Below, piece by piece: positions 19,129-28,124 of a stretch of 64,000 bases of DNA (positions are counted from its first letter, which is position 1; every line of letters starts with the position of its first letter). The notes under the pieces were generated by a model that ran no database searches, was not told the origin of the DNA, and saw nothing but the letters and a program-made list of their open reading frames with translations. This DNA comes from Caballeronia fortuita (GTDB taxonomy: Bacteria > Pseudomonadota > Gammaproteobacteria > Burkholderiales > Burkholderiaceae). The stretch spans positions 1 through 64,000 of the forward strand of contig NZ_FCNX02000006.1 of assembly GCF_001544835.2 (NCBI RefSeq), given 5' to 3'. Made by a program: the position numbers and the translations under genes.

Positions 19129-19454
19129 TTGCGGTTTGCTCCCTCTTGCTTGGTCGTCTATGGAATCCTGTGTTCGCGGCGGTCTATTGGCGCTGCCCCT
19201 GTGCGGGGCGGCAGTCACTTTCTTTGCTGCTGCAAAGAAAGTAACCAAAGAAAGCAGCTTCTTTACGCCCGCGGTCACACGCAGTTTGAGTAGTCCTCTC
19301 GTCGTCCGTGGCTCTCGCCTAACATGTGCCCTCGTAGGACCAATCGGGCGTGGATCGCGCACGGTCTGACTCGCTAGTCCACCTCGTGCACTGGTTCAGC
19401 AGTCATTCATCCGGCACCGCGCTCCGCGCTGCCGTCCGGTTCTTTCGCTCCTCC
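19129..19454. repeat. interspersed intergenic element with a perfect hairpin
   Basis: The gap between otnC and otnI. It contains an 11-bp perfect inverted repeat, ACTTTCTTTGC (19217-19227) and its complement (19232-19242), with a TGCT loop, followed by GTAACCAAAGAAAGC and then about 170 bases without coding character. Similar CTTTCTTTGC...GCAAAGAAAG elements are, from general knowledge, frequent between genes in Burkholderiaceae and other proteobacteria. It looks inserted into the middle of the tetronate operon. Its exact borders cannot be set from one copy. Confidence 0.7.
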
Positions 19455-20096
19455 CTACCAACGCGCGCCGAACGTCTTCTTTAAGTCTTCTATCGCTTCT
19501 TCCGTCAGCGGTTCCGGGCGCGGTGTCGTCGATAGATATAGCCGCGCCGTCTCTTCCAGCTCCTCCAGCGCATAGCTCGCCTGCGATACCGACTTCTCCC
19601 ACACCACCGGCCCCAAACGCTCCAGCAACACCGCCCTCACCCTCGACGCCATCGCCGCCACCTCCTCCGCCACCAACGCATCGCCCGGACGGCGATACGC
19701 AATCAACGGCACATGGCCCACCTTCATCACGTAGTACGGCGTGATCGGCGGCAATACATCATCCTTCTTCCACACGCCCGCCAACGTCAGCGCCACCAGA
19801 TGCGTCGAATGCGTATGCACCACGCCGCGCGCTTCCGGCTCGTTCTCGTATATTCGACGATGCAGCGCCAGCGTCTTCGACGGACGCCCGCCCGATACAT
19901 GATTGCCGTCTCTGTCCACCTTCGCGATATCGTTCGGGTCGAGACGGCCCAGGCATGCGTCCGTCGGCGTAATGAGCCAGCCGTCATCCAGACGCGCACT
20001 GATGTTGCCCGCGCTGCCCACCGTGTAACGGCGCTCGTACAGGCTCCTGCCCGTCACGCAGATCTCTTCGCGGACAGCGTTCTCGTTCGATGCCAT
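19455..20096 (-). CDS. otnC: 3-oxo-tetronate 4-phosphate decarboxylase (class II aldolase family)
   Basis: 213 residues from the ATG at 20096; this ATG shares one base with the otnK stop (TGATG), indicating coupling. It has the class II aldolase/adducin fold: GSAGNISARL near residue 28, the zinc histidines in VVHTHSTHLVAL, and the catalytic acid in the region before them. OtnC decarboxylates 3-oxo-tetronate 4-phosphate to dihydroxyacetone phosphate, which feeds central metabolism. The third zinc-ligand His seen in many class II aldolases near residue 160 is less obvious here. The function is supported by the operon context. Confidence 0.88.
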   Translation of the reverse strand: MASNENAVREEICVTGRSLYERRYTVGSAGNISARLDDGWLITPTDACLGRLDPNDIAKVDRDGNHVSGGRPSKTLALHRRIYENEPEARGVVHTHSTHLVALTLAGVWKKDDVLPPITPYYVMKVGHVPLIAYRRPGDALVAEEVAAMASRVRAVLLERLGPVVWEKSVSQASYALEELEETARLYLSTTPRPEPLTEEAIEDLKKTFGARW

Positions 20097-21373
20097 CACA
20101 GTGCCTTCAGCGCCTTGTCGAAGAAATCCGTCGTGCCGAAATTGCCGGACTTGAGCGCCAGTCCCAGCGCTTCGCTTTCATTCGCGCCGATCGATTGCGT
20201 CGCCGGCACGCCCGGATCGATCTGCGGCCCGATGCGCAAGCTGCGCACGTCCAGCGCCTGCACCACCGCGCCCGATGTCTCGCCGCCCGCAACCACGAAC
20301 CTGGCGTAGCCCTCGTTACGCAACGTCTTTGCAATCGACGCAAGCGCATCCTCCACCAGATGCCCCGCCCGCTCGACGCCCAGTTCCTTCTGCACCACCT
20401 TCACTTCTTCCGGCGATGACGTCGCGTAAATCAATACCGGCTCGTCATGTCTGCGCGCGAATTCGACGGCGTCCTGCACGACCGGCTCATCGCGCGATAA
20501 CGCCATCGGATCGATGCGAAACGCCGGCTTCGATTCGCGCCACAGCGCAACCTGCGCGTTCGTCGCCTTCGATGCGCTTCCCGCCAGCACCACCGACTTG
20601 CCCGCGAGCTTCGGCAGATCGGCCGCATGTTCCGCGTGCGCGAGCAGATTCGCCGCGCGGAAGTTGTTCGGCAAGCCGAGCGCGATGCCCGAGCCGCCCG
20701 TAATCAGCCTCAGGTCGCGGCACGCATCGCCGAGCACGTACAAGTCCGCGTCGGAAACGGCATCCGCGATCGCGAGGCGCACGCCGTCCTTCTTCAATTC
20801 GACGATGCGCGCGCGAACCGCATCCGCACCCTCCGCGATCGTGTCGTAACGAATCAGTCCGACCTTCGAATCCGTCTGACGCTGCAAGACACGCACGAGA
20901 TTCGGATCGGTCATCGGCGTGAGCGGATGATGCTCCATGCCCGATTCGTTCAGCAACACATCGCCGACGAAAAGGTTGCCGCGAAAGATCGTGCGGCCGT
21001 TCTCGGGAAACGCGGGGCACGCGATGGTGAAGTCGTCATTCACCGCTTCGAGCAACGCGTCCGCGACCGGGCCGATGTTGCCTTTGTCGGTCGAATCGAA
21101 CGTCGAGCAATACTTGAAGAAGAACTGGCGGCAGCCCTGCGCGCGCAGCCATTCGAACGCATCGAGCGACTGGCGCACGGCGTCGTCGGCGGGAATCGTG
21201 CGCGACTTCAGCGCGACGACGATCGCGTCCGCGTCGAGCTTCGTCCCCGCTTCCGGCACGCCGATGGTCTGCACCGTGCGCATGCCGCCGCGCACGAGCA
21301 TGTTGGCGAGATCGGTCGCGCCGGTGAAATCGTCGGCGATACAGCCGAGCAGTGCCTGCGCCGCTTGCGTCAT
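20096..21373 (-). CDS. otnK: 3-oxo-tetronate kinase (four-carbon acid sugar kinase)
   Basis: 425 residues from the ATG at 21373, with GGAG 7 bases upstream. The frame is open much further upstream, but that part is antisense-type translation of ltnD. The N-terminal domain has IADDFTGATDLANMLV and the C-terminal nucleotide-binding domain has TGGSGIALGLP and VAGGETSGAVVQAL, the DUF1537 signature motifs. It phosphorylates 3-oxo-tetronate using ATP. It overlaps ltnD by four bases (ATGA) and otnC by one base. Confidence 0.9.
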   Translation of the reverse strand: MTQAAQALLGCIADDFTGATDLANMLVRGGMRTVQTIGVPEAGTKLDADAIVVALKSRTIPADDAVRQSLDAFEWLRAQGCRQFFFKYCSTFDSTDKGNIGPVADALLEAVNDDFTIACPAFPENGRTIFRGNLFVGDVLLNESGMEHHPLTPMTDPNLVRVLQRQTDSKVGLIRYDTIAEGADAVRARIVELKKDGVRLAIADAVSDADLYVLGDACRDLRLITGGSGIALGLPNNFRAANLLAHAEHAADLPKLAGKSVVLAGSASKATNAQVALWRESKPAFRIDPMALSRDEPVVQDAVEFARRHDEPVLIYATSSPEEVKVVQKELGVERAGHLVEDALASIAKTLRNEGYARFVVAGGETSGAVVQALDVRSLRIGPQIDPGVPATQSIGANESEALGLALKSGNFGTTDFFDKALKAL

Positions 21374-22266
21374 TGTTTCGCTCCGTTCGGGACTTCGATG
21401 CCCGGAAAAATCTTGATGACCGCCGAATCGTCCTCGCCGCCGTGTCCGGCCGTCGACGCCATCATGAACATCTGATGCGCCGCCGCCGAGAGCGGCAGCG
21501 GAAACTTCGACGTGCGCGCCGTATCGAGCACGAGGCCCAGGTCTTTCACGAAAATATCGACGGCGGAAAGCGGCGTGTAATCGCCCGACAATATGTGCGG
21601 CACGCGATTCTCGAACATCCACGAATTGCCCGCGCTGTGCGTGATGACGTCGTACAGCGCATCCGGATCGACGCCTTCGCGCAGGCCGAGCGCCATCGCT
21701 TCGGCCGCCGCCGCGATATGCACGCCCGCAAGCAACTGATTGATGATCTTCACCTTCGAGCCCGCGCCGTGCGCGTCGCCGAGCCGGTAGACCTTGCCCG
21801 CGATCGCGTCGAGCACGTCTTCGCAGGCGGCGTAGGCATCGGCGGGGCCGGAGGTCATCATCGTCATGTCGCCGGAACTGGCTTTCGCCGCGCCGCCGGA
21901 CAAGGGCGCATCCAGCATGTGCAAGCCCTTTTCGCCGATGCGCTTGCCGAGATCGGCGGCGAATTGCGGCGATACGGTCGCGCACGCGAGCACGACGCCG
22001 CCCGGTTTCATCGCGTCGGCCGCACCGTTCTCGCCGAATAGCACGGCTTCCGTTTGCGCCGCGTTGACGACGACCGTCAGCACGACATCGCACTTCGCGC
22101 CAAGCTCCGACGGCGTCGCGCACGCGATGCCGCCTTCGGCCGCGAATGCATCGAGCACGGGCTGACGCACGTCGCACGCATGCACGGCGAAGCCCGCGCG
22201 CAGCAGCGAGCGAGCGACGCCCATGCCCATTGCGCCGAGGCCGATGACTCCGACGTTTCGTGTCAT
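21370..22266 (-). CDS. ltnD: L-threonate dehydrogenase
   Basis: 298 residues of the beta-hydroxyacid dehydrogenase family: NAD loop GLGAMGMGVA at the N-terminus, DAPLSGGAAKASSG substrate loop and the catalytic Lys in GAGSKVKIINQLL. LtnD oxidises L-threonate to 2-oxo-tetronate and, with DenD, gives two entry points to the same intermediate. It is the first enzyme gene after the GntR regulator (9 bases between them). The assignment to threonate rather than another hydroxyacid rests on the neighbouring otn genes. Confidence 0.88.
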   Translation of the reverse strand: MTRNVGVIGLGAMGMGVARSLLRAGFAVHACDVRQPVLDAFAAEGGIACATPSELGAKCDVVLTVVVNAAQTEAVLFGENGAADAMKPGGVVLACATVSPQFAADLGKRIGEKGLHMLDAPLSGGAAKASSGDMTMMTSGPADAYAACEDVLDAIAGKVYRLGDAHGAGSKVKIINQLLAGVHIAAAAEAMALGLREGVDPDALYDVITHSAGNSWMFENRVPHILSGDYTPLSAVDIFVKDLGLVLDTARTSKFPLPLSAAAHQMFMMASTAGHGGEDDSAVIKIFPGIEVPNGAKQ

Positions 22267-22275
22267 ATCCGATCC

Positions 22276-22980
22276 TTAACAGATGCCCGCTTCCGCCAGT
22301 CGGCGCGCGGCGTTGATGAGATGGGTCTGCGCGGCGTGGCGCGCGGCGTCAGGCTCGCGCGTGCGGATCGCATCGACGATCGCCGCGTGCTCCTCGCGCA
22401 CCTGCCGCATGAAATCTTCGCGCAGCGCTTCGTTGCCGCGCGTGACGAGCGTGCCGGCTTCGAGATACTGATTCAGAAAGGTGAGAGTTTTCAGGAAGTA
22501 CGGGTTGCCGGTCGCGTTCGCGATCTCGCGATGGAACGCGACGTCTTCCGCGACGCCATCGCGGCCTTCGCGCACGGCTTCGTCAATGGTGGCGAGCGCG
22601 TCGTCGATGGCGGCGAGTTGCGCGTCGGTGCGGCGCAGCGCGGCTTCGGACGCGACTTCGGCTTCGATCGCCCGGCGCAGCGCGAGAATCTGCACGACCG
22701 CGCCCGGCTCGACAGCCTGCGCGTAATCGATGCGCAACGGCCGTATCCCCGCGCGCTCGACGATGAACACGCCGCTGCCCTGACGCGGCTCGACCATGCC
22801 TTCGTTCTTGAGCCGTGAAACGGCTTCGCGGATCACCGTGCGGCTCACGCCGAATTCCTGCGCGAGCACGGCTTCTGTAGGCAGCTTGCCGGTGGCGACG
22901 AAGCTGCCCTTCTCGATCAGCTTTTGCAATTGCTGCGCGACGGTATCGCTCATCGCGCGCGGCGGAATCTTTTCGAACAT
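22276..22980 (-). CDS. FadR-subfamily GntR transcriptional regulator of the tetronate operon
   Basis: 234 residues. The winged helix (about 8-78) has TGKLPTEAVLAQEFGVSRTVIREAV and the wing PRQGSGVFI. The C-terminal FCD domain (about 95-225) is helical with metal/ligand-site residues in FHREIANATGNPYF. As the first gene of the ltnD-otnK-otnC-otnI-denD operon it is likely an autoregulated repressor released by a sugar acid. Upstream, 22998-23020 holds two GGTCATC copies nine bases apart and TTGTATGAT on the minus strand, possible operator elements of low certainty. Confidence 0.87.
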   Translation of the reverse strand: MFEKIPPRAMSDTVAQQLQKLIEKGSFVATGKLPTEAVLAQEFGVSRTVIREAVSRLKNEGMVEPRQGSGVFIVERAGIRPLRIDYAQAVEPGAVVQILALRRAIEAEVASEAALRRTDAQLAAIDDALATIDEAVREGRDGVAEDVAFHREIANATGNPYFLKTLTFLNQYLEAGTLVTRGNEALREDFMRQVREEHAAIVDAIRTREPDAARHAAQTHLINAARRLAEAGIC

Positions 22981-23065
22981 CGACTCGATGCGCCTCGTAA
23001 GGTCATCGGGTCATCATACAAATTTTCACGATGAAGCAGACCGAGGAATTACCCTCGGTCGGGCG

Positions 23066-23404
23066 CTACTGCGCGAGCGGCTCGTCGATGAGCGCGAGCG
23101 CGTCGCGAATTTCGGAAACGTCGCGGGGCCGCACGAGGCGCGCGACTTCCTTGCCGCCGAGCATGAAAACGAGCGTCGGCCAGAGCTTCACGCCGAAAGA
23201 ACGGCCGAGCGGGCGGCCGCTGCCGTCTTCGATCTTCATGTGCTCCACCGCGCGATGATCCTGGAACGCTTGCGCGATCAGCGGCTGCGCCGCGCGGCAG
23301 AAGCCGCACCAGTCGGTGCCGAACTCGACGACCATCGGGCCGGAGAGCGCGTCGATCTCCGCGCGCGCGGGCGCGGTCTTCGCGTATTCGATATTCATGC
23401 TCAT
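23066..23404 (-). CDS. thioredoxin-family protein
   Basis: 112 residues from the ATG at 23404, chosen for the AGGGGGA 7-10 bases upstream. A longer open frame exists but is not protein-like. It has one thioredoxin domain with active site WCGFC and the cis-Pro in KLWPTLVFM. The active-site dipeptide GF differs from the GP of classical thioredoxins, so the redox potential may differ. No signal peptide is visible, so it is cytoplasmic. Neighbours are the ChrA-type transporter genes on the same strand, but no joint function is evident. Confidence 0.85.
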   Translation of the reverse strand: MSMNIEYAKTAPARAEIDALSGPMVVEFGTDWCGFCRAAQPLIAQAFQDHRAVEHMKIEDGSGRPLGRSFGVKLWPTLVFMLGGKEVARLVRPRDVSEIRDALALIDEPLAQ

Positions 23405-23460
23405 GGCGTGGTCCCCCTGTCTATTGTTGTCGATGAAGCCAGCAATAACGTTGCCCGATA

Positions 23461-23988
23461 TTACTGTCCGAACCCCGTCAATCCCAAAAGCGCGCCGCCC
23501 GCGAGCAGCCACAGCGGATGCAGCTTCGTCCGGTACGACAGCACCGCGACCGCCGCCGTGATGCCGATGAGCACCCACGATCCATCCGACGCCTCGGCGA
23601 TCAGCAGCGCGCTCGCCGCGACGAGGCCCGCCGTGATCGGCACGAGACCGAGCTGGACGAAGCGCCGCCACGGCCGGTCCTTGAAGCGCTCCCACGCGTG
23701 CATCGCGGCGATCGTCACGAACGACGACGGCCCGAACTTCGCAAGCGACGTGACCAGCACGCCCGGCCAACCCGCCACGTGCCAGCCGATCAGCGTGACG
23801 ACCATCATGTTGGGTCCGGGCGCGGCCTGCGCGAGCGCGAAGAGCGCGGAGAAATCGGCCTTCGACATCCATTCGTGAACCTGCACGACCTGGCGCTGCA
23901 TTTCCGGCAGGATCGAATTGCCGCCGCCGAACGCGAGCAGCGACAACTGGCTGAAGATCGCGGCGAGCGAAAGCAGATCGTGATTCAT
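23461..23988 (-). CDS. chromate transporter (CHR) family protein, second half
   Basis: 175 residues with about five to six hydrophobic segments. The CHR-domain motifs are FGGGNSILPEMQRQVV near residue 22, and ALAQAAPGPNMMVVTLIGW near 50. Short CHR proteins work as pairs. The partner is encoded immediately upstream with an ATGA overlap. The family exports chromate in some members, but many homologues have unknown substrates. No chrB-type regulator lies nearby, so chromate resistance should not be assumed. Confidence 0.85.
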   Translation of the reverse strand: MNHDLLSLAAIFSQLSLLAFGGGNSILPEMQRQVVQVHEWMSKADFSALFALAQAAPGPNMMVVTLIGWHVAGWPGVLVTSLAKFGPSSFVTIAAMHAWERFKDRPWRRFVQLGLVPITAGLVAASALLIAEASDGSWVLIGITAAVAVLSYRTKLHPLWLLAGGALLGLTGFGQ

Positions 23989-24536
23989 CGGCGCACCTTC
24001 CGCGCGATCAGCACCGAAATCGGCGTGAAGACGAGCATCGTCGGCAGAAGCGGCGTGCGCAGGATCGCGATCGACGCGAACATCAGCAGCGCGACGATCG
24101 CCGCCTCGGGTTTGCGCCGCAGCGGCCACATGATCTTCACGGCCATCGCGACGAGCAGGCCCGCCGCGGCCGCCGCAAGCCCTGCAAACAGATGCGCGAT
24201 GCGCGGGTCCTGATGCGTGCGCTGATAGATCACGCCCAGCCCGATCACGATCAGCGACGGCCCGACAAGCAGCCCGAGCAGGCCCGCGAGCGCGCCCGGC
24301 ACGCCGCGAAAACGCATGCCGATGGCCACCGACAGATTGATCACGTTGCCGCCCGGCAGAAACTGGCAGAGGCCGAGGAGATCGGTGAACGCGTCGGCGT
24401 CGAGCCATTTGCGGCGCTCGACGATCTCGCGTCGCGCGAGCGGCAGCGCGCCGCCGAACGCCGTCAGCCCGAGCGTCAGAAAGCCGATGAAGATTTCGGT
24501 GACGGTCGGCCGGGGCGCGATGTCGGCATCGGACAT
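23985..24536 (-). CDS. chromate transporter (CHR) family protein, first half
   Basis: 183 residues from the ATG at 24536. It has CHR-domain motifs FGGALPLARREIVE near residue 28 and GLCQFLPGGNVINLSVAIG near 56, in the same order as its partner. Together with the downstream gene it forms a bipartite ChrA-type transporter. A longer open frame upstream overlaps the panE-like gene and is ignored. The gap to panE is 5 bases, so all three genes probably share a transcript. Confidence 0.85.
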   Translation of the reverse strand: MSDADIAPRPTVTEIFIGFLTLGLTAFGGALPLARREIVERRKWLDADAFTDLLGLCQFLPGGNVINLSVAIGMRFRGVPGALAGLLGLLVGPSLIVIGLGVIYQRTHQDPRIAHLFAGLAAAAAGLLVAMAVKIMWPLRRKPEAAIVALLMFASIAILRTPLLPTMLVFTPISVLIARKVRR

Positions 24537-24541
24537 GGCGC

Positions 24542-25468
24542 TCAACCGCGCGCGCGGCGCGCTTCGTAGGCTTTCAGATGCGTGTACGCGACCGCCAGCG
24601 CCGACAGCCCCGCGACTTCCGTACGCCGCCGCGCGAGCAGATCCCCGACGATGTGATCCGCCTCGATCGGCGCGCGATTCTCGAGATCGCGCAGCATCGA
24701 CGCGGTCATCGTCGAACCGCGCTCCGAGAAGAACGCCCGCGCCCGCGCGACGACCGCCTCGCCCGGCGCGTGCCCGTTGTCGCCGGCGATGCCGCGGCAT
24801 TCGTCGAAGAGCTGGAAGAGCAGCGCCTCGCCGCCCGGCGCCGCGAGAATATCGCCGACGGGCGCGCGCATGAGGCACGTGCCCGTCGCGAGCGTGGCGA
24901 GGAACACCCACTTGTCCCACATCGATTGCAGGATGTCGTCGCTCACGTTCAGATCGAAGCCCGCGCCGTCGAGTTGCGCGGCGATCGCGTCGATGCGCGG
25001 CGAGCGGCCGCCCGCGCGCTCGCCGATGGTCATCGAATGCATGTTGTTCAGATGCACGATCTCGCCTTCGGCGTCGAGCGTCGCGGCGATCACGCACTGG
25101 CCGCCGAGCACGTTCGCGGGATCGAAGCGCGCGTCGAGCGCGTCGAGATGGCCCATGCCGTTCAAGAGCGGCAGGATCGCGGTATCGGGACCGACGGCAG
25201 GCGCGAACGAATCGATCGCGCCTTGCAGGTCGTAGGCCTTGCAGCTCAGGAGCACGAGATCATAAGGACGGTCGAGGTCTTTCGCGAGGACCATCGGCGG
25301 ACAGGCGAACGCGAGATCGCCTTCGGGACTCTTCACTTTGAGGCCGCACTGACGCAGCCGCTCGGCGCGGCGCTCGCGCACGAGAAAGGTCACGTCACGG
25401 CCGGCTTCGAGCAGCCGCGCGCCGAAATATCCGCCGATCGCCCCCGCGCCCACTACCAGAATCCGCAT
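24542..25468 (-). CDS. panE: 2-dehydropantoate 2-reductase family protein
   Basis: 308 residues. The N-terminal NADP loop is GAGAIGGYFGARL, and the NGMG motif (LLNGMGHL) is near residue 100. The catalytic lysine lies in MWDKWVFLATLA and the C-terminal helical domain holds SSMxxD-like STMTASMLRDLENRAPIE. KPR/PanE reduces 2-dehydropantoate to pantoate for CoA synthesis. Burkholderiales often carry several paralogues, and this one sits beside transporter genes, so it may act on another 2-oxoacid. The start overlaps nothing; the first gene of its cluster. Confidence 0.8.
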   Translation of the reverse strand: MRILVVGAGAIGGYFGARLLEAGRDVTFLVRERRAERLRQCGLKVKSPEGDLAFACPPMVLAKDLDRPYDLVLLSCKAYDLQGAIDSFAPAVGPDTAILPLLNGMGHLDALDARFDPANVLGGQCVIAATLDAEGEIVHLNNMHSMTIGERAGGRSPRIDAIAAQLDGAGFDLNVSDDILQSMWDKWVFLATLATGTCLMRAPVGDILAAPGGEALLFQLFDECRGIAGDNGHAPGEAVVARARAFFSERGSTMTASMLRDLENRAPIEADHIVGDLLARRRTEVAGLSALAVAYTHLKAYEARRARG

Positions 25469-25520
25469 GTCTCGCTCCTTTTGACGAATTATTTCGCTTC
25501 GAGCTGCTTCAAAACCTGCT

Positions 25521-25904
25521 TCACGCCTGCCAGACGCCGTAGCCCGCTTCCCGCAGGCCGATGGCCAGTTCCACTTCCATGTCGCGCGCGCCGTCGTAGG
25601 GCATCGGGTTGTACATCTCGTACAACTGCGGCAGGAGCCGCAGGCCGTATTCGCGGACGTAGCGATTCGACTGGATGCCGGCCTTGTGCTTGTCGAAGCG
25701 CACGTCGGGATCGATGCCCGTCATGCCCACGTAGACGAACGGCTTGCCGATGACGTAATCCGGATTCGCGCGACGAAAACGCGCTTCGTTCCAGACCGTG
25801 CCGGACAGTTCGACGACGTAGACGGAATGATGATGGCTGCGCGCGCGCCGGACGGGCGGCATGTTTCGGATGGCCTTCGCGGCGTGCTCGTTGCGGGCGT
25901 CCAT
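25521..25904 (-). CDS. GIY-YIG-like small protein
   Basis: 127 residues from the ATG at 25904 (MDARNEHAAK). The frame continues upstream with low-complexity Arg-rich sequence that is unlikely to be real. The core has VYVVEL, then KPFVYVGMTGIDPDVRFDKHKAG, an Arg/Asn pair after it and a Glu in the C-terminal DMEVELAIGLREAGYGVW. This order resembles the GIY-YIG nuclease module (two aromatic-Gly strands, Arg helix, late Glu). The assignment is by eye; catalytic competence is unproven. It is divergent from the gnd gene. Confidence 0.5.
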   Translation of the reverse strand: MDARNEHAAKAIRNMPPVRRARSHHHSVYVVELSGTVWNEARFRRANPDYVIGKPFVYVGMTGIDPDVRFDKHKAGIQSNRYVREYGLRLLPQLYEMYNPMPYDGARDMEVELAIGLREAGYGVWQA

Positions 25905-26148
25905 TCTATGACGGCGACGCCTTTGACGCTCGATCGCGCGGCGCGGGAACTGCCGGATGCGCCTCAAAGTGGTAAATTCGGGCGGTCTGCGCTCGCGCAA
26001 ATCGATCGGACACCGGCACGGCCCATCGCGCCGCCGATCGAACCCGGAGACGATCTCTCACGCGCGGGCGCCGCCCCATCGACACGTTTTCATCCTGACG
26101 CCGCGCGCCACGAGCCGCGCGGCGTTTCGGTCCTCCGGAGATCAAGCA

Positions 26149-27555
26149 ATGAGCAAACAAGCAATCGGCGTGGTAGGCCTCGCCGTCATGGGCCGCAATC
26201 TGGCCTTGAACATCGAGAGCCGCGGTCACGCCGTTTCGGTCTACAACCGCAGCCGCGCCAAAACCGACGAACTGATTGCCGAACATCCCGACAAGAAGCT
26301 CGTACCGACCTACACGCTCGAAGAGTTCGTCGAATCGCTCGAAAAGCCGCGCCGCATCCTGATGATGGTGAAGGCCGGCGCCGGCACGGACGACACCATC
26401 GCGTCGCTGCGTCCGCTGCTGGAAAAGGGCGACATTCTCATCGACGGCGGCAATACGCATTTCACCGACACCATTCGCCGCAATCAGGACCTTGCGAAGT
26501 CGGGGCTGCATTTCATCGGCACGGGCGTGTCGGGCGGCGAGGAAGGCGCGCTCAAAGGCCCGTCGATCATGCCGGGCGGACAGAAAGAAGCGTACGAACT
26601 CGTCGCGCCGATCCTGACCGAGATCGCCGCGAAGGCGCCGGACGGCGAGCCGTGCGTCGCGTATATGGGACCGGACGGCGCGGGCCATTTCGTGAAGATG
26701 GTTCACAACGGCATCGAATACGGCGACATGCAGCTCATTGCCGAGAGCTATGACGTGCTGAAGCGCGTCGCGGGCTTGTCGAACGAAGAGCTGGGCAAGG
26801 TGTATGTGGAGTGGAATCAGGGTGAACTGGATAGTTACCTGATCGAGATTACCTCGAAGATCTTCTCGAAGAAGGATGAAGAAACCGGCAAGGATCTCGT
26901 CGATGTGATCCTGGATCGCGCCGCGCAGAAGGGCACAGGCAAGTGGACGAGCCAGAACGCGCTGGACCTCGGCGCGCCGCTGCCTTTGATTACGGAAGCG
27001 GTGTTCGCGCGCGTGCTGTCGTCGCTGAAGGATCAGCGTGTGGCGGCTTCGAAGGTGCTTTCCGGTCCGAAGCCGAAGTTCGATGGCGATCGCGCGGCGT
27101 TCGTGGAATCGGTGCGGCGTGCGTTGTATCTGTCGAAGATCGTGTCGTATGCGCAGGGCTTCGCGCAGTTGCGCGCGGCGTCGGAAGAATACAAGTGGGA
27201 TCTGCATTACGGCGAGATCGCGAAGATTTTCCGGGCGGGTTGCATCATCCGCGCGCGCTTCCTGCAAAAGATCACCGACGCGTACAAGACGAATCCGGAC
27301 CTGGCGAATCTGCTGCTCGATCCGTATTTCAGCGATATCGCGGCGAAGTACCAGGATGCACTGCGCGATGTCGTCGTCGCGGCGGTGAAGGCGGGGATTC
27401 CGGTGCCGGCGTTCTCGTCGGCGATTGCTTATTTCGATGCTTACCGCTCGGAGAGGTTGCCCGCCAATCTGGTGCAGGCGCAGCGGGATTTCTTCGGGGC
27501 GCATACGTTCGAGCGCACGGACAAGGAAGGGAGTTTTCACGCGCAGTGGGCGTGA
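26149..27555 (+). CDS. gndA: 6-phosphogluconate dehydrogenase (decarboxylating)
   Basis: 468 residues from the ATG at 26149 ([10 protein letters not shown]), the usual GndA length; the open frame upstream of it is not conserved. Key features are the NADP loop [32 protein letters not shown] and the catalytic Lys/Glu region [18 protein letters not shown]. It oxidatively decarboxylates 6-phosphogluconate to ribulose 5-phosphate and yields NADPH. The substrate-binding C-terminal tail is complete. A terminator follows. Confidence 0.95.
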   Translation: MSKQAIGVVGLAVMGRNLALNIESRGHAVSVYNRSRAKTDELIAEHPDKKLVPTYTLEEFVESLEKPRRILMMVKAGAGTDDTIASLRPLLEKGDILIDGGNTHFTDTIRRNQDLAKSGLHFIGTGVSGGEEGALKGPSIMPGGQKEAYELVAPILTEIAAKAPDGEPCVAYMGPDGAGHFVKMVHNGIEYGDMQLIAESYDVLKRVAGLSNEELGKVYVEWNQGELDSYLIEITSKIFSKKDEETGKDLVDVILDRAAQKGTGKWTSQNALDLGAPLPLITEAVFARVLSSLKDQRVAASKVLSGPKPKFDGDRAAFVESVRRALYLSKIVSYAQGFAQLRAASEEYKWDLHYGEIAKIFRAGCIIRARFLQKITDAYKTNPDLANLLLDPYFSDIAAKYQDALRDVVVAAVKAGIPVPAFSSAIAYFDAYRSERLPANLVQAQRDFFGAHTFERTDKEGSFHAQWA

Positions 27556-27584
27556 GGATCGCGCCTTTTTTGTTTTGAGGTCAG

Positions 27585-27615
27585 AAACGCGGCTTTGCGG
27601 AGCCGCGTTTTTTTT
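27585..27615 (+). terminator. rho-independent terminator after gndA
   Basis: 9-bp stem AACGCGGCT / AGCCGCGTT with a TTGCGG loop and an eight-T tract, 30 bases past the gndA stop. The same hairpin could weakly stop the convergent T3SS transcript, whose last gene ends at 27708. Confidence 0.9.
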
Positions 27616-27707
27616 CGATGTCTGGAATCCCGGTCTGGCTGAACTGCGCCCATTGTCGATTCACCTCGTCGCCGGAACGCAACCCGTGAACGGCTTTGCG
27701 AAATCGT

Positions 27708-28124
27708 TCATTCATCGTCGCACAGTCGGGCCGTCGCCTCGCGCTTTCGATGCTGTGCGTCTTCGTGCGCGCGCAATGCGCGTTGCAAAGCGATCCTCGC
27801 GACCTGCACTTCGGTGAGCGCATCCGAAAGCGCACGTTGCTTCGTCCGGACTGCCGCGATCACTTCCGCCTCCCGGCTCCGATGTATCTTCAGCGCGGAG
27901 CGCCATAGCGTGGCGTCCTGCTTGCCGTGTCCGCACAGGCCAAGAATGTCGGGCAAGCGCGCGGCGTGGCGATCCCGCTCCGTGACCTGCCGCATCAACT
28001 CGACACGCGCCTCATGAGCCGCCTGTTGCATGCGTGCGAGCAAGCGTCGGCAGCGGTGCACGCGCAGGGCGCGCACGCGCACGAGGAGGGTCCATAAGCG
28101 CCCTGTTTCGCCCGCGGAACTCAT
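27708..28124 (-). CDS. sctO: T3SS central stalk protein SctO (candidate)
   Basis: 138 residues, basic and almost entirely helical, with heptad-like Leu/Ala spacing across residues 10-130. It directly follows the ATPase gene with an ATGA overlap. SctO (YscO/FliJ-like) proteins are coiled-coil stalks that couple SctN to SctV. They are poorly conserved in sequence, so the call depends on size, helical character and position. It is the last gene of the operon. Confidence 0.65.
   Translation of the reverse strand: MSSAGETGRLWTLLVRVRALRVHRCRRLLARMQQAAHEARVELMRQVTERDRHAARLPDILGLCGHGKQDATLWRSALKIHRSREAEVIAAVRTKQRALSDALTEVQVARIALQRALRAHEDAQHRKREATARLCDDE

Noticed and set aside
20096..22177. Possible ltnD-otnK fusion frame
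   Set aside because: The upstream half of the frame is an out-of-frame reading of ltnD; otnK has its own ATG at 21373 with a ribosome-binding site and ATGA overlap.
23066..23872. Long form of the thioredoxin-family gene
   Set aside because: The N-terminal extension overlaps the ChrA-type gene antiparallel to its real frame and is low complexity; the ATG at 23404 has a good ribosome-binding site.
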